From positions 1,061,408 through 1,125,407 of the forward strand of contig VXAA01006076.1 of assembly GCA_013399115.1 (NCBI GenBank): DNA of 64,000 bases. The letters are read 5' to 3'. Both the position numbers and the translations under genes were made by a program. The notes below the pieces were generated by a model, which ran no database searches, was not told the DNA's origin, and saw only the letters and a list, made by a program, of their open reading frames with translations. Shown here in pieces: positions 48,801 through 61,570 of this stretch. The first letter of the stretch is position 1. Each line of letters begins with the position of its first letter. Origin of the DNA: Anseranas semipalmata. Its lineage: Eukaryota > Chordata > Aves > Anseriformes > Anseranatidae.

Positions 48801-51800
48801 AAAACTTAGGACTTGACCTCGGACAACCAAGAAAGTGAAGCTAGTTTGGAGAAATACTTTTTACTCAGACTTGAAACATTTTTTTCCTAATAGCTACAAG
48901 CTGATAAGATTTTTGAGACAGACCTTTAAATAAAACATACAGTGCCCCCTTCAAACAGGCGGGAAAAAGCCATATGACCAATTTAATCAAATAGGGGTGG
49001 AAAGATTTAAATGTTTTTCTGCAGAATAAAGAAGCAATAAGCACATGAAATTACTTGCCTTTAAGTTACTTGCTCTTTAAGTTTCTTGTGGAAACTTATA
49101 TTTGCAAGCTCAACCACATGCTTACATTACAGGGCCATATAGTACTGTTTCTATAGCACTCTATATTCAGTGTACAGACCGGGTACCACATCAAGCAGAA
49201 GTCATCTCTAGTTAAACAGGTTATCGCAATGATAAAATTCAGCTTCAGATGAGACACTGTTTTCTGCAATCACAGCATGAATCTGGAGTACATCAGCTTG
49301 AAACCACTGGACTTGCTCCAAATTTACACCACTGTGAATGAGTGCGGTATTATGCCTCACAAAGAGCAGAAAGGGGCAAGCACTTCTGTTTTATTCAATA
49401 CCCTGTTTTATTAAAGCAATGGGACTGCGGATGGGAGATTCCAAGGATTAAAGCAAAGGCAAGTCTGTGGAGAGGTAATATCTTCTATTAAATCAGCAGC
49501 TTGTAGCAGGAAAAAGTGAACAGCTTTTGGATTCAGAACTACCTTTTAAAACAATAAAATTATCCTTGCCTGAAAATAAGGCTAATTACAGTCCAGGGTG
49601 ACATTGCCCATCTACCTTAAGACTTTGTATCAGTGCAGCTGGATAGATGGCTGCAATTTGGGCACATTCCCAACACAGACAAGGCCTCAGGCTTTGCTCC
49701 TCACCAGATCCAGGGAAGTACCTCTGCTAGGACGGACCAGTAATCCGAAACCAGCTCAGCTCCTCAGCCTTCCACCACACCCCAAAGGCCTTTGCCTCAG
49801 AGGTGCAACATTGAAATGCTAATTTGACTTTGTAAACCCATAAACAAAAACAAAGAGGACAGAAGAGGTAAAAAGCCTCCCTGAGCTCCATCCCCAGACT
49901 AAATCTCTGGCATTCAGGCTCTGCCCTGTAGAGCAGGATTTTACCCACATGAGTGTGCCTCAAGCTCTGGTATCAAAATTGCTGGCAGGCAACATCTTTA
50001 TGGTTAGATGCATTTAAATGGCCACTTCCACCACGCACCAGAACATTCTTTGTTTCAGAAATCTCCTCAGAAAATAGTTTTTTATTGCAACAACAGACCA
50101 GGCACAGACCTGCTAGCCTTACTTACCGCTCTTTTACAACAGGATGCCATCAAATATTAATAATACTAAAACCTAACCGCTTTCTGCAGCTGGGCTCAAG
50201 TTTGACCCCGCACGTGCTACACACTTTCCCCACCTCCCCCAGAACTCCCACTTTTCCCACAGCTTCCCAGGCGAAGAGCAAGAGGTGGGCACCATGGCTT
50301 GGGGTCTGCCACTGGATGGTGTGGGGTGCATGGAAAGGACAGGAGAGACCAACCGGAGAGGCAGGCAGGTCTGACGGCCTCCGTGAAAGGGGACTATCAG
50401 GGATCTGATAACAGGGACATGCTATCTCCAGGCTCACTGGCCCTTCTCTGTGCTTACTCTGATCTTCTTTCAAACCCTGTCAGCATACCCAAATCTACAG
50501 ATAGTCAACACGGGGGATCATTTCTCACAAGGGAATGCTCCCTACTGGACAGGTCATCGCAACCATCTAATTACCCTGAAAACTGTCCTTTTGTTTCGCG
50601 TCCACCCTGTTTTCTTCTGTCTCCTGACCTGCTTTCACAGGCATTTCAGGCTGCCTGTCATGTGGAAGCCAGATCCGAAGGACAAAGCAGTGCCTCAGAT
50701 ATTTATCCCTCCACTGAGGATTGGCTGACTCTGAGGGCACCACTGCTACCACCAATCTTCAGGGGAGAGGAAGAGGACGGATCCAGCAACAGGGACCGCA
50801 GGTAAGGGAAAAGCCACCCTACGTGCCCCGAATGGAAGAGCAGCAATTCATTACTGGGGTAGCTGAAACCACCCACAGTTAACTTGGGCCAGAAGGTCCA
50901 AGGGCTTTTTACTGCCAAGTTTAGTCTTGGATGACAGTGAAATGTGCTTAATTTGACAGTTTCATTTTAACATGTACGGGCAAAGTCTAGAAGGCGACAG
51001 CAGCAAGGGAGCAGCGTTGCATTACTATAAGGTGGCTTTCGTGCTGCATCAACCTAGCACTCAGAGCTAAAAACTGAAACAAGAATTATTATAGGTGCTC
51101 ACTATTCACCCTAGTAATGAAATAATTGATCAGTGTCTTCAGTGGTATAGCAATATTCTCGCAAGTATAGGCAAGAGTTACAAAAAATTAGCATTTCACT
51201 ATAATTTTCAAACTGTGCCACACCTCTGGCATTACAGAAGCTGAAAGTTCAGGCATGGCATTGGAGCTGGAAAACACAGGGAAACTTTCTCTTTACTCTT
51301 CTCACATTCATTTTTTTAATCTTTAATAAAATTGTGGCGCTGATATGACTGTGTCCTCCTCAAACGATAGAAGATACACTTGCATTCCTGTAAGCATATG
51401 CAAAATAGTTTCCTCTAGCAGCCATTGAAGAGATAGAGAGGAAGAGGTGGCCAACAACAAGTCTAATCAGTGGAATCCTGTCAAATGCACAAGATACCTG
51501 GCTTGCTTGGGGCTGCATGCCAGTGGGGAGGGGGAAGACCACTTTGGAGGTGCAGGAGAACATCTTCTGATCTCCACTTGACTGTTTCTCCTAAAGAACT
51601 GTGAAGTACATCATTTGTCACTAATACTTTGCTCTTCATTAGGTGAGACAAAGCCATGGCAGGTTTACAATGGATGCCTAGGCACCAACTTCTATAAGCC
51701 CAGTTCGTTCTCCGGGCTATTTGGGGTTAATATTTTTTGGTAGAGCATTGCCATTACATACATACTGATCACCGACCAGGTAGACCAAACCCCAACTAAA

Positions 51801-51950
51801 CTGGAGGGTAAACCTGCGTATCATCTTTTCCTTGCCAGGCTATTGATAAGAAAGGACCGCCTTGGCGGTCCAGCACCGGCTGCATCACAACCATTACACC
51901 CTTCTGATCACAGCCCCCACATTGGAGAAGCCGCCCTCTCCATTTCACAC
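42845..51950. other. Long intronic stretch without recognisable genes
   Basis: No exon, RNA gene or clear mobile element is seen over about 9 kb. A degraded palindrome-like repeat piece lies at 49,280-49,358 and a GGACCGCC hairpin at 51,854-51,871. Poly(A) or poly(T) runs occur near 45,398-45,414 and 46,718-46,731. Several open frames of 60-168 codons are unassigned and probably random. Confidence 0.55.
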
Positions 51951-51959
51951 AAGTGCACC

Positions 51960-52140
51960 CCAGGCATGCAGGGCAGTGAAGGGTTAATTTAATTAGTTCT
52001 CTGTGTGCTCAAAGAATTACAGGCAACTTCATTTAATTATTAAGTAGCCAATCAGGTAATCTCTGTATCTGATTAGCACGCTAATGAAATAATGTCTTCC
52101 AGTTCAAAGCTGTCATTCCAATCAGGAGACAGCCCTTCAG
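51960..52140. promoter_or_regulatory. TAAT-rich block, candidate conserved enhancer
   Basis: Within 180 bp there is a dense set of homeodomain-type cores (TTTAATTAG, CATTTAATTATTAAG, GATTAGC, GCTAATGAAATAATG) and two CCAATCAG boxes (52,048 and 52,122 approximately). Such composition is typical of conserved developmental enhancers, but conservation cannot be tested here, so this is a hypothesis based on motif density alone. Confidence 0.3.
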
Positions 52141-52144
52141 CTAG

Positions 52145-55100
52145 AAGGAAAAGCTGGCCAGGTTTCCATGGGCTCCGGGCTTTTGGATTTTGGGGAGGGG
52201 ATGGGAGCAGGGAGTGGAAAACCCTTCCGCCTTCCCTCTCATCGTCTCTGCCTTTGCCCGGAATATAGCACAGCTCTCCCTCCCTTCCAGACAGGCGAGC
52301 ACGTTTGCTCCAGAGAGGCTCCCTGATGCTCCAGGCAAGCGTCCAGCATCACCACCACGCGCCCCTTCCCTCGCGCTCCCAGATGTCCAAGAATACCCCA
52401 GTCGGTCAGGAACCGAGAGCCTGGAGAGCGCGAGGCCGTTCGCGTATCACCTAGGCACTGCCAACTAAGAGATCTGCTAAATATGTGGGGCATGACTCTG
52501 CTATGGTCCACATGGGAAAAGAGTCACACAGCAAAGCCATTATAGCACTAAGAGGAAGCCAGAAAGCCTCATCCCTCCCCCACACCACTCTCTGCTCCTG
52601 TGTCATATGCAGTTATTTCCAGCCTGGGGAAAAGTGCAAGGCGGCAGCTGTCACACGAGGCAAGGACTTGCCCCTTTTAAACAGGGATTTCAGGACTAAA
52701 TGACCCATTACAATTAACACAGCTGCAAGAACTGGGACACTTCCACACAGCCCGAGAGGGGGTTAGGCAGTGGGGGAGGACGGGAGGAGAAGCAGAGGGT
52801 GAGGATCGTACTTCCAAGACCTGGCATGGAGTCTCCGACCCCTCCGCTTCTTAAGTATTAGCTCAGCTGTCCTCTCCCAACTGCCACGGCTCAGCCTCTC
52901 CCCCGTGCCAGAAGCCCAGCTAAGACGCCGAGCCGCGGTGAGCAGCCCAAGCCCACCACAACACTTTCTGGAATGGCCCCTTGCACTACAGCTCCTGCTC
53001 GGACCCCTTCTACTCTACTGCACTACAGGAGCCCAACTGCTTTTTGCACAGCTGCACCCATGCTAGCTTTTAATTAGACAACCCAGGTTTATCACAGTGA
53101 CTGCAGCAGGATGTGGTTCAGCGCGACCAAGCCACCCGAGTATTCACCCGAACAGCCCAGCAGACAATGCTGTCCAAGCTCAAGCCTACGCTGCTGCAAC
53201 CGTACTTCTGCATGTCCTCTGCTGCCAGTTTAAATGCTAACTCAGCTACTATTGCCACAGCTGCCAGCACGCCTTTGCTTTGCAGGGCGGGCATCCTCAT
53301 TTCTGAGAGCGAGATCACCTTCTCGGTGACACTTTCCCTCTCCCGGTGCATTTCCCAGGAAAAGAAACACAGCCTCCAGGATGCTCACGCCAAGCAGCAA
53401 TAGTTTTGTTAAGCCACCACGCTGAAAATAAATGCGCTTACAGAGAGAATCCCAAGAGGGAGCAGAGAAATTGCAGGCAGTCTCCAGACAGCCAGCTAGA
53501 CAGCTGGCTTTCTATGAGAACGCTGAAGTGTTGACACTTTTTGTTGACCCTTTTTTCCCGAGCATATCCCACGAACAAGAAATAGGACTGCCAAATGGGA
53601 AGACGCATCATCTCCCTCTCTTCTCTCTGCTGACTGCAGCCATTCCAAGTGAAGGAAACTGGTTAGATCAAGAAATTCAGGCTTGGACAGCACAATGAAG
53701 CATCCACTAATAATCAATCCCTTCACAACAGCCTTCCTGCCAACTGGCTACAGACTAGGCAGTGATTATAAATTGTAGTTACTTCTCTGAGGAAAAACAA
53801 CAACATCGTATGGCGGTCCTTTAATTCTGAAACCAGTCCCGCTTGCAATTACCAAAAGACAAGTTTTCTTAAATACCCATCCTGAAAAAAAACTCAGCCC
53901 TGAAATCCAAAGCTGGGATCCTCCTGGCTTGTGCTTTGCTAGTTACAAAAAGCTAAAACTCGTGTCTTTAAAGTTAGCCGAAAATTCTGAAGATGCTGAG
54001 GGGGCAGTTTGTTGGTTGGGAAGATACCATTGTTACCCTCGTATTCCTGGCATCCTGCTTCCTCAGGAAACACACACGACAGGACCTGCCGAGGCGGTCC
54101 CGCTTCACCACTTATTAACCAGCGCGCAGATGCAATTCGAGCCCGACTTAAGCACAAGCAACTGCAGCAGCCACCTGGGGACCAGCGCTCCCTGGCAGCC
54201 CGTGGCGGGGCACATTCCAGCCCGGGTCCCCCGGTGCTGGAGCTGGGCGGGGAGGTGCGGCGTGACCTGATCTCCACCTCCGATAGCACCAAGCCCCTGT
54301 CCCAGCCCCTCTCATAGCCAGACCGCGTGCGCTGCCTCCCCCCGCCGGGACGCGAGGAGCGGGATGTGGATACCCGTCCGTGCGCGTGAAGGGACTCCCT
54401 CGCAACGCCACGGCTATTTGCGGATCAGCCGCCATCCAAAAGTTCCCCAGATGAGAAAGTCCGGGCGTTTGGCAGGTCAGACACTTACTACAGCGAGTGG
54501 TTTGTTCCGCCGAGGGACTCGTAACACCCTCCCAAATTACACATTGCCCTTTACAGGACACCGCAGCAGCTGGAATCAGCTCCCTTCTCACATTCCTTAA
54601 TAAGCACTTCCATCGGAGAGCAGGGTGGATGTAGGGCATCAGCTGCAGTTAATCATAACCAAGCGCTGCGCTCCCTTTTCTCCATGCTCCACAACACTAT
54701 CTGCAGTCTAAGAATATCCAGCACCACCCTGCCGGGGCAGGGGGAGTCGAGTGCTCCGAGCCGCCCGGCACTGCAGGTCTCCCTGTTACAGGAGACTTTC
54801 ACTCTGCCTCCCCCAAGCAACAGCCTTCAGCGGGGCCCCCCGATAGCTGGTTGAGATCCTACAGATCATGGAAAGATAATCCATTGCGGTACTAATGCAC
54901 TACTGCAGCTGTCCATGGAGAAAATCCCCTTTCAACCAAAAAACCCCTCAAGCCCTTTGATCCTCTCCAACACACAATTATCTTAAGGGCAAAATAGTCT
55001 TCTGTGCCTCATCACCTTGTATAGGGCTGAAAGAAAAGAAATTGAGACTGCTATTCCATGTTTATTCTACACGGCTGCCCTGTCCTATAACCAGGCTTCT

Positions 55101-58100
55101 CCAGCACGGGCAAGCAAATCCCAATGGATAGATGCCTGCATATGCTGGGTGACCAGCACCCAAGAGAAACTTTGGAGAGGGGAAAAAATTAAGTTTTTTT
55201 TCTTTAAAGAAAAAATCGACTCTCTAAAAAAAGACTATCAGAAAAACTTTTCACTATTCACTATATGTTTTTGTGCAAGACAGTCAGCTACAGTGAGATT
55301 AAATCAATTGATTTCAACTGCATGGTCAGGTCTGACTTTGGAAGGAGCAATTTAAAGGACCACCATCAACTTTTAAGTTAAACTTTTTCTAACCAGAATG
55401 TTAACTTAAGAAAAAAAGAAAAGAAAAGAAAAGAAAAGAAATACAGCAAGCTTTGATTTAGTACCATACACCAACCCCCAAAACCTTTCACAGAGGCTTG
55501 TCAGGGCTCTTCCCCAGGTGCCCCCCTTGCTACGTGACCTCTTGCTACCTGTGCAGTTTCGCTCCACCTGCTACCCCTGACTGCAGGGTGATAAGCATTG
55601 CTTTCAGCAGAAGGGTCAGCTATAAAAAGCCCTTCCCTTCCCTTCCCCTCCCCGCTGCCTGTTTCCATTCCCGTGCCACTGCTTCAGCCCTGCTGGTGCA
55701 ACCCTTTGTGGGGCTGTGCACCAAACCACCTTGAGGAACTGGTTCCAGTTAAACTTAACTCAAAGGAAAACTTGATTTTTTTTTTTTTAACCCAGGTGAG
55801 CCATTTTACTACCATCAGTGAAGAGTAGGGGATGAATGCTTGAGAATTCACATCCTCAGCTTTCAACAGACACCCCGTGTGAGCCCACACTAACAAAATC
55901 GAAAATGGCCATCCACCGAACAACACAAAAATAGGAAAACAATACAAAGTCACTTCTCTAATCCCCTGAAATCCTTCTAATTTCAAAGGTACTCACCACT
56001 AGACTTTATATAAAGATTTTTAGAAAGCTTGTCTAAAAATCCCAAAGTATTACTCCTCGTGCACATTTCTGCATCCATCACCCATTAATAACTTTTGAAT
56101 TAATGGCTGACTCAGCCAAAAGTGATGGGAGTGCAGAACTCTTGGACACACTGTTTCTATACAGGGTGCTCACCATACCTGGCCCCTGCAATCACTCCAA
56201 ACACATGTACGTGCCTTCTTGGCTGTTCACGGCTTGGCTAGCAGGTGAGCTACAGGGGACGAGATACAAGCTTTGTAGGAGTATAATGGAAGAGAGGAAA
56301 GTGGAGAGGAGCCCTATGAACAGTTAGTTGTGGGGGACATGCAAGGCTGTGACACTTCATATTCAGACTGGGAACCTGTATGAAACCAGGACACATTTTA
56401 CTTGTATGTGCAATGGAGCTTGCATTTCACTTTTACAGAGCGCCCTTAACATTACCTATTCGGGTGTCATGATGCAAGCTATATAGTGGGCCTAATTCAG
56501 CAAGGGTTAGGCCTAAGTGAGGTCTTAAAATACCATGTGAAAAAAGGAAGGGGTCTTGTTGACTGGGCTTTCTTCCCGACTTAGTTTTTAGTGTTTGAAC
56601 CTTCACAGCATACCAGAAGAGGGAGCCTTTCACTCCTCTCCCATGCTCATCATTTGTTTTATATTAGCAACAATGACAAGCTCTATTAAGAGTCAAGCTC
56701 TTAAATTGAACTCTCACCCTTTGCCTCCTAAAACAAACAAACAAACAAAAAACCCAAGCAAGACAAAAAAAAAAACCCTCTTTGCTTTGTGTTATGAATA
56801 TATAAATACTTTTTGCTGCCACAACTTGCTGAGTACAGGGCTCACCAGAAATGAAAAAGCCAGCTCTGCCTTCCAGTCCTTTGGCTGCACAAAGCTCCAT
56901 AGCTCCATCTCCTTTAGAGCAGACATAACTGGAAAGAGCTAGAGAACTGATGGCTTTACCAAAGAGTGGGAAAAAGACACTCCAATGCTCCTTTTGCATC
57001 TCCAGCCCTAGCAACCAAACTAAACTAAGGCTGCAGTTTCAAGAGCCACAGTGGATCCACCTTGGCAGCTCATGGCCACCAAAACCACGAGGTCCCAGCA
57101 TCATCCCAGAGCACCCGAGAGCCACGGCACCAGAAGTAATGCTATGGCAAAAGCTGGAAAGGCAGCAGGATCTCCCTTCTGGCAGCAGGAGCCCGCAGCA
57201 CCAAAGCTTCAGGTCTCACCACTGCCTTAGCAGTGCCCGTGGTGGCCTTCCCGCAGGGCCGCGTGCACCAGCTGAGCCACAGCGGCTACAAACCAAAGGC
57301 CCCACCACCCTGTCAGCAAGTCAGTCAGCTACGTCAGCATAGTTAAGAGCCGAATCAGTTTAAGTACACCTAGTGTTAAGAGCTTGTGGTGTTCAACTCG
57401 CCCTTAAAATGGTGTCAAACCGGTGGCCGGCCCCAGAACAGAGGTGGGCTAAGAAACATGCCCCTTGTGGTTCACATCTTTTGGTATTCGCTACCCTGGA
57501 TTATACTAGCAGCATTGTTTTTTCAGTGGAAAGCTGGTATTTCAGCGAGGCATTTATAAAATATAAAGAGCTCATGAAGGAGTTGCCGCGTGTGGCTGTT
57601 AGGCCACCTCTGAGCAGCGCTCGCAAAGTAAGGACCTGGGCTGCAGTAGGCCCGGAGCGTCGAGCTATTCCCCTGTCCCCGGTAAAGGACAACTTAAAAG
57701 CACACACATACACACACACAAAAAAAGCATGAAAATACAGCAAAAATGTGTGTTCTTGAAACAAGCAAAATGCACTAAAATCACTTTTCCCTCTCAGCTG
57801 TTTTCTGCTCCTTACACAAAAGGCTGCAAACCCCTCCTAATTGCAGGAGTACTCCACCTCGCAAAGCCTACTAGCCCGGCCCTCCTTCCAAGGAACTAAA
57901 ACACAATAGGAAGGAGACTTGCTAAAGGGAATAGATCTGTTAAATTAACACATTTTCTGTCAACCAAATCAGCTGCCCCCAGTGCCATTGTTGGTGAAAC
58001 AATGGAGACCCCAGGAATGGGCACCCATTAAAAGGAACAAGTCTGCTGAAAGGATACACTCTAAGGCACAGTGTTGTGTGTTTAACAGGATTCTCTACTG

Positions 58101-61100
58101 TAAGGAAGGAGGAATCACTGGGCTGCATTGTTCTCGCCATCACAGCAGATGCTGTTTCTGCTGGTAACGAGGGGGAAAAATAATTTTCATAAATACCTAC
58201 AATAAGATTTAAACTATAAACTTTTAATTCAGGAACTTTTAACTCCCTGGCTGTTGTTGTTTCTTCCCAGCCCTTTTCTTGGGGAGATTTTGCCTGAAAG
58301 AAGTCTATGAAAGCATCCATTGCCATTACAAAAGTTAATTCTTCACCCTTCATGCAGGCACTTAACAGATGCCAGGGGCAGAATGGCACAGCTCTGCGGT
58401 ATTATTTGGAGGGAGAGAAAGACCACAGTTAAGCAGGTCTACACATAAAGCTGCAACACTTTTAAGGTGTTACTTTTAGCTGGTTTAGTTGGAGCAAATT
58501 CCAAAAAGAACAAACTAGAGGCCTAATTTAGATGCACTATGCAGAAGTTTACATCAGCTTCATTAAACTGGTACAGGTTTGTGGTAGTCAAGACTCTGTA
58601 AACAAAGCAAACTGCTAAGTCATATTTAAGCTACTATACAGAACCCTTTTTTTTTTTTTTCCTAGCAGGAAAGATTTATACCAGATTATCTCAAATTGGT
58701 TTTAAAACAAATTCAGCTTAAACCATTTAACTTGTGGGCACACAAACATTTCAGCTAACAGATACGATTTCCAGTCAGCTGTGCCGGTGGAAGAGGTAGT
58801 TGCTTCCAACTAACAACACCGTATAAAATCTGTGATATCAAACTCCACATACTCTATCCAAATCTCTGAAATTTATATTCACTTCCTTTTTCTCTTCTGC
58901 CTTTGACTGTTACAGTCATTCTCTGACTTCCCCGTCACCTAAGTCAGATCCATTCAAAATGTTGCTGTCAAAATAACCTTCCTTACCCATTGTTCAGACA
59001 CCCTTTTTTCTGTGCGCAGTCACTTCTCATTTCTTTTCAGGGGCTTAAGATAATGTTTTAACTCACGTATCAGCCTCCTAAACCACCTATTCCTTTTTTA
59101 TTTTTTTTGTATCCAATTATAGTAGAGTCTCATTATACAAAATGTAAACACTTGTTAAAAAGTTCAAGATCTACAGTTGTGAAAAATGTGACTTGCATTT
59201 GAAACGTAAACTGATATAATGCTTTCCAATTTGCAGACCACTTGAAACAACAGCTCTGAGAAGTATCTCTCTGCCTCCCCCTCCATTAATCTCAATGAAC
59301 TCTAGAGCCCAATACTGACATTCAGAGTGCTAATGATTCTATTATGAACAGAATAAGTAAGGCAGCAAAAGCCAAGACCAGAAAAGTAAGAGCTGCTGCT
59401 GGAAGAGACATAGGAAGAGGGATGAGACACTGCAGAATCAACAAAACAAAACGTCAATGGGACAGGTAGGAAGAACAATAAAAACAGTACGCACCCTACA
59501 TTTCATTCATTTTTTCACTTGATATTCAAATTTCTAAGATGCCTACCACCAATGGGCAGATGGCAAGAGGCACATCCTGATGCCCGAACTACTCTAGTTT
59601 AAACTAGCTTGGACTTACCTTGCACGAGTAAAGCTGACCTACATGAATTCACTTACATTTTAGTCAGCTTGTTACACCTACTTGTCGCATTTATCTTAAT
59701 TAGATCCTAAATTCTCCTGATCAGAAACTACCTGGCCATCTCAGCCACCATACGACACAACGAGGCATCAGTAGGTGCTGCAGATGCTACTGTAATACAA
59801 AGAACAACGGACCGGAATAGCCACAGAGGAGTGAAGGCTTAGCACTCAGTTTTGGTAGCACAGTGCATACATGGTTAACTCCATACACCCCACTGACAGA
59901 AGAGGAAGGTTGTGCATTTGGTGCCGTGGATCTCAAGGGACCCACCCAGAGGACAGAGAGCAAGGGGCTCCGGCTAAGTTTTGGTAGGACCTAACAAAAC
60001 AGGACAGCGGAGGTCAAAGAGTATTTGGCCATCCTGTCCTCACTAGGAAAAAAGGGCACATTTTCCAAAGTATTAAAATGGGAGTGCACCTAAAGTTTAG
60101 CAAGTTAAAAAAAACGTGGCTTTCCAAGCTCCATCTGGTTTGCGGAGGTAGAAGAAATCCCGTTCTGTGCTCTCTCCTTCACACAGCCACAGCCTGAAGG
60201 CAGCAGCACAGATCCCCCTCTCTCCACACTCTTCCTCCTCCCCCTGGGGACCCAAGGGAGCAGTAGTAGCCACTGGTTTGTAACAGCCACAGCATATTCC
60301 CGACAGAAAGAGCCTGTTCAAGGGCTGGCATGGCGGATACCGCGCTAGAGGAAGAAAAAGGTGCACAATAGCAGCGGTGCCCTGTCTTCGGGCAGCAGGA
60401 GTGTAGCTAAAGGTAAAGCCAGAGCCTGAAGCGTAAGGAAGGGAGAAGAGAGGAAAAGCATCTCAGAGCCATAGCAAAGCCAGCAGCAGAGGCAATTTGC
60501 CCAAAGGCGCTTTTAAAAACCACAGGAAAAGATTTATATTTTCCCCACGTAATGTGGCTTTTCCCCTTTTCCAAATAAACTAAGTTAACAACAATGTTTT
60601 GACTATTTTCAAGCACGTTCTCAAAAGTCACCTCCCCTCGACCTATCCAGGCAGAAGTTCCTAAATGTTTTACTCCACAGCTCCCAGGAGCACACGCCAA
60701 AGAGCTGGGTGGCCGCGCCATGCTGGCTTCTCTCCAGGTTTTTTTTTTGTTTTTTCTTTAAGTTGTGCTGAAACATGGTTGAAAAAATTAAATATTCTCC
60801 TAATATTTTTCTACACAAATAATCCCTGCAGCTGCCAGGAGGATATTTCTGTCTCAGAGGAAAGGGCACGTGTCCAGGAGACACTTTGTCACGAGAGGTG
60901 TCCCACATTACAGTCTGGTCTTGGAAGAGGAAAACAAATCATTTCCTATCATCACATGCACCGACCTGACCGTGGAAAGCATCCTTTTTGTCCATCAAGG
61001 CAAGCCATACCCCCAAAGAAAAAAGTGCCCGGTACGGATAGACCTCCTCCCACTGGAGCACTGTTGGAGCAGGTAGGGACAAATCCACCCCACACAGATT

Positions 61101-61220
61101 TCACAAGCCACAGAGAAGGAAGCCACAGCCAAAGCAGCACGGCCAAAAGTCCACTTGTGAAGCGGCACGGAAGTTTTGTGCAGCAGATGGCTGACAAGGC
61201 AGCCATTTAAGGGGGGAGAG
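52145..61220. other. Long intronic stretch, partly GC-rich
   Basis: A GC-rich patch at 54,110-54,460 has scattered CpG. The (AAAAG)n tract, an (AC)n run at 57,702-57,720 and poly(T) runs near 58,648-58,661 and 60,740-60,757 are the only clear repeats. Open frames up to 181 codons match nothing recognisable. Confidence 0.55.
55409..55441. repeat. (AAAAG)n microsatellite
   Basis: Five to six AAAAG units preceded by a short poly(A) run. No attached element is recognisable. A T-run/A-run palindrome (six T, CTTTAAAG, six A) lies 200 bp to the left at 55,196-55,215. Confidence 0.9.
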
Positions 61221-61226
61221 GTTTAA

Positions 61227-61248
61227 AAAAAAAAAAAAAAAAAAAAGT
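61227..61248. repeat. Poly(A) homopolymer
   Basis: A run of more than 20 A residues immediately left of the CpG-rich block at 61.3 kb. No element body is recognisable on its 5' side. Its length is likely unreliable in assembly. Confidence 0.9.
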
Positions 61249-61269
61249 CCGATGACAGCAGCACTCTCT

Positions 61270-61570
61270 GCCATCCGTGCAGACCCACGGGTGGACCCGG
61301 CTGCGTCCCGGCGCACACGCGTGCGCCCGCGGCTGTCCCACTGAACTTTTGACCCGGTGGAGGCTGCCCCCTCCCCAGCCCATCGCTGCGGCCGAGGTCT
61401 GAAAAGCGCAGGAGCCCCGTGCCTCACCAGGCGCCTGCATCTGCCGGAGCCAGCATGGGGGCCGCCTGCGCCCACCCCCTCCCCAGAACAATGCCCAGCG
61501 CCCGGCCTGATGGATGCGCTCCTTTATTTGAGGTTTGGACACCCCTTCCCCGGTCGCTTGCTGCGCGCTG
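61270..61570. promoter_or_regulatory. CpG-rich block near the right end of the window
   Basis: Dense CpG and alternating purine-pyrimidine sequence (GGCGCACACGCGTGCGCCCG) within a GC-rich 300-bp stretch, directly right of a poly(A) tract of more than 20 bases at 61,227-61,248. The block includes a perfect inverted repeat, GGCGCACACGCGTGCGCC with its arms meeting at the centre. No exon is recognisable. A regulatory role is only a suggestion from composition. Confidence 0.3.

Noticed and set aside
55196..55215. 20-nt palindrome of T6-CTTTAAAG-A6
   Set aside because: Low-complexity T and A runs make it likely by chance.
60665..61210. 181-codon plus-strand open frame
   Set aside because: No recognisable motif. 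It begins in ordinary intronic sequence and ends next to a poly(A) run.
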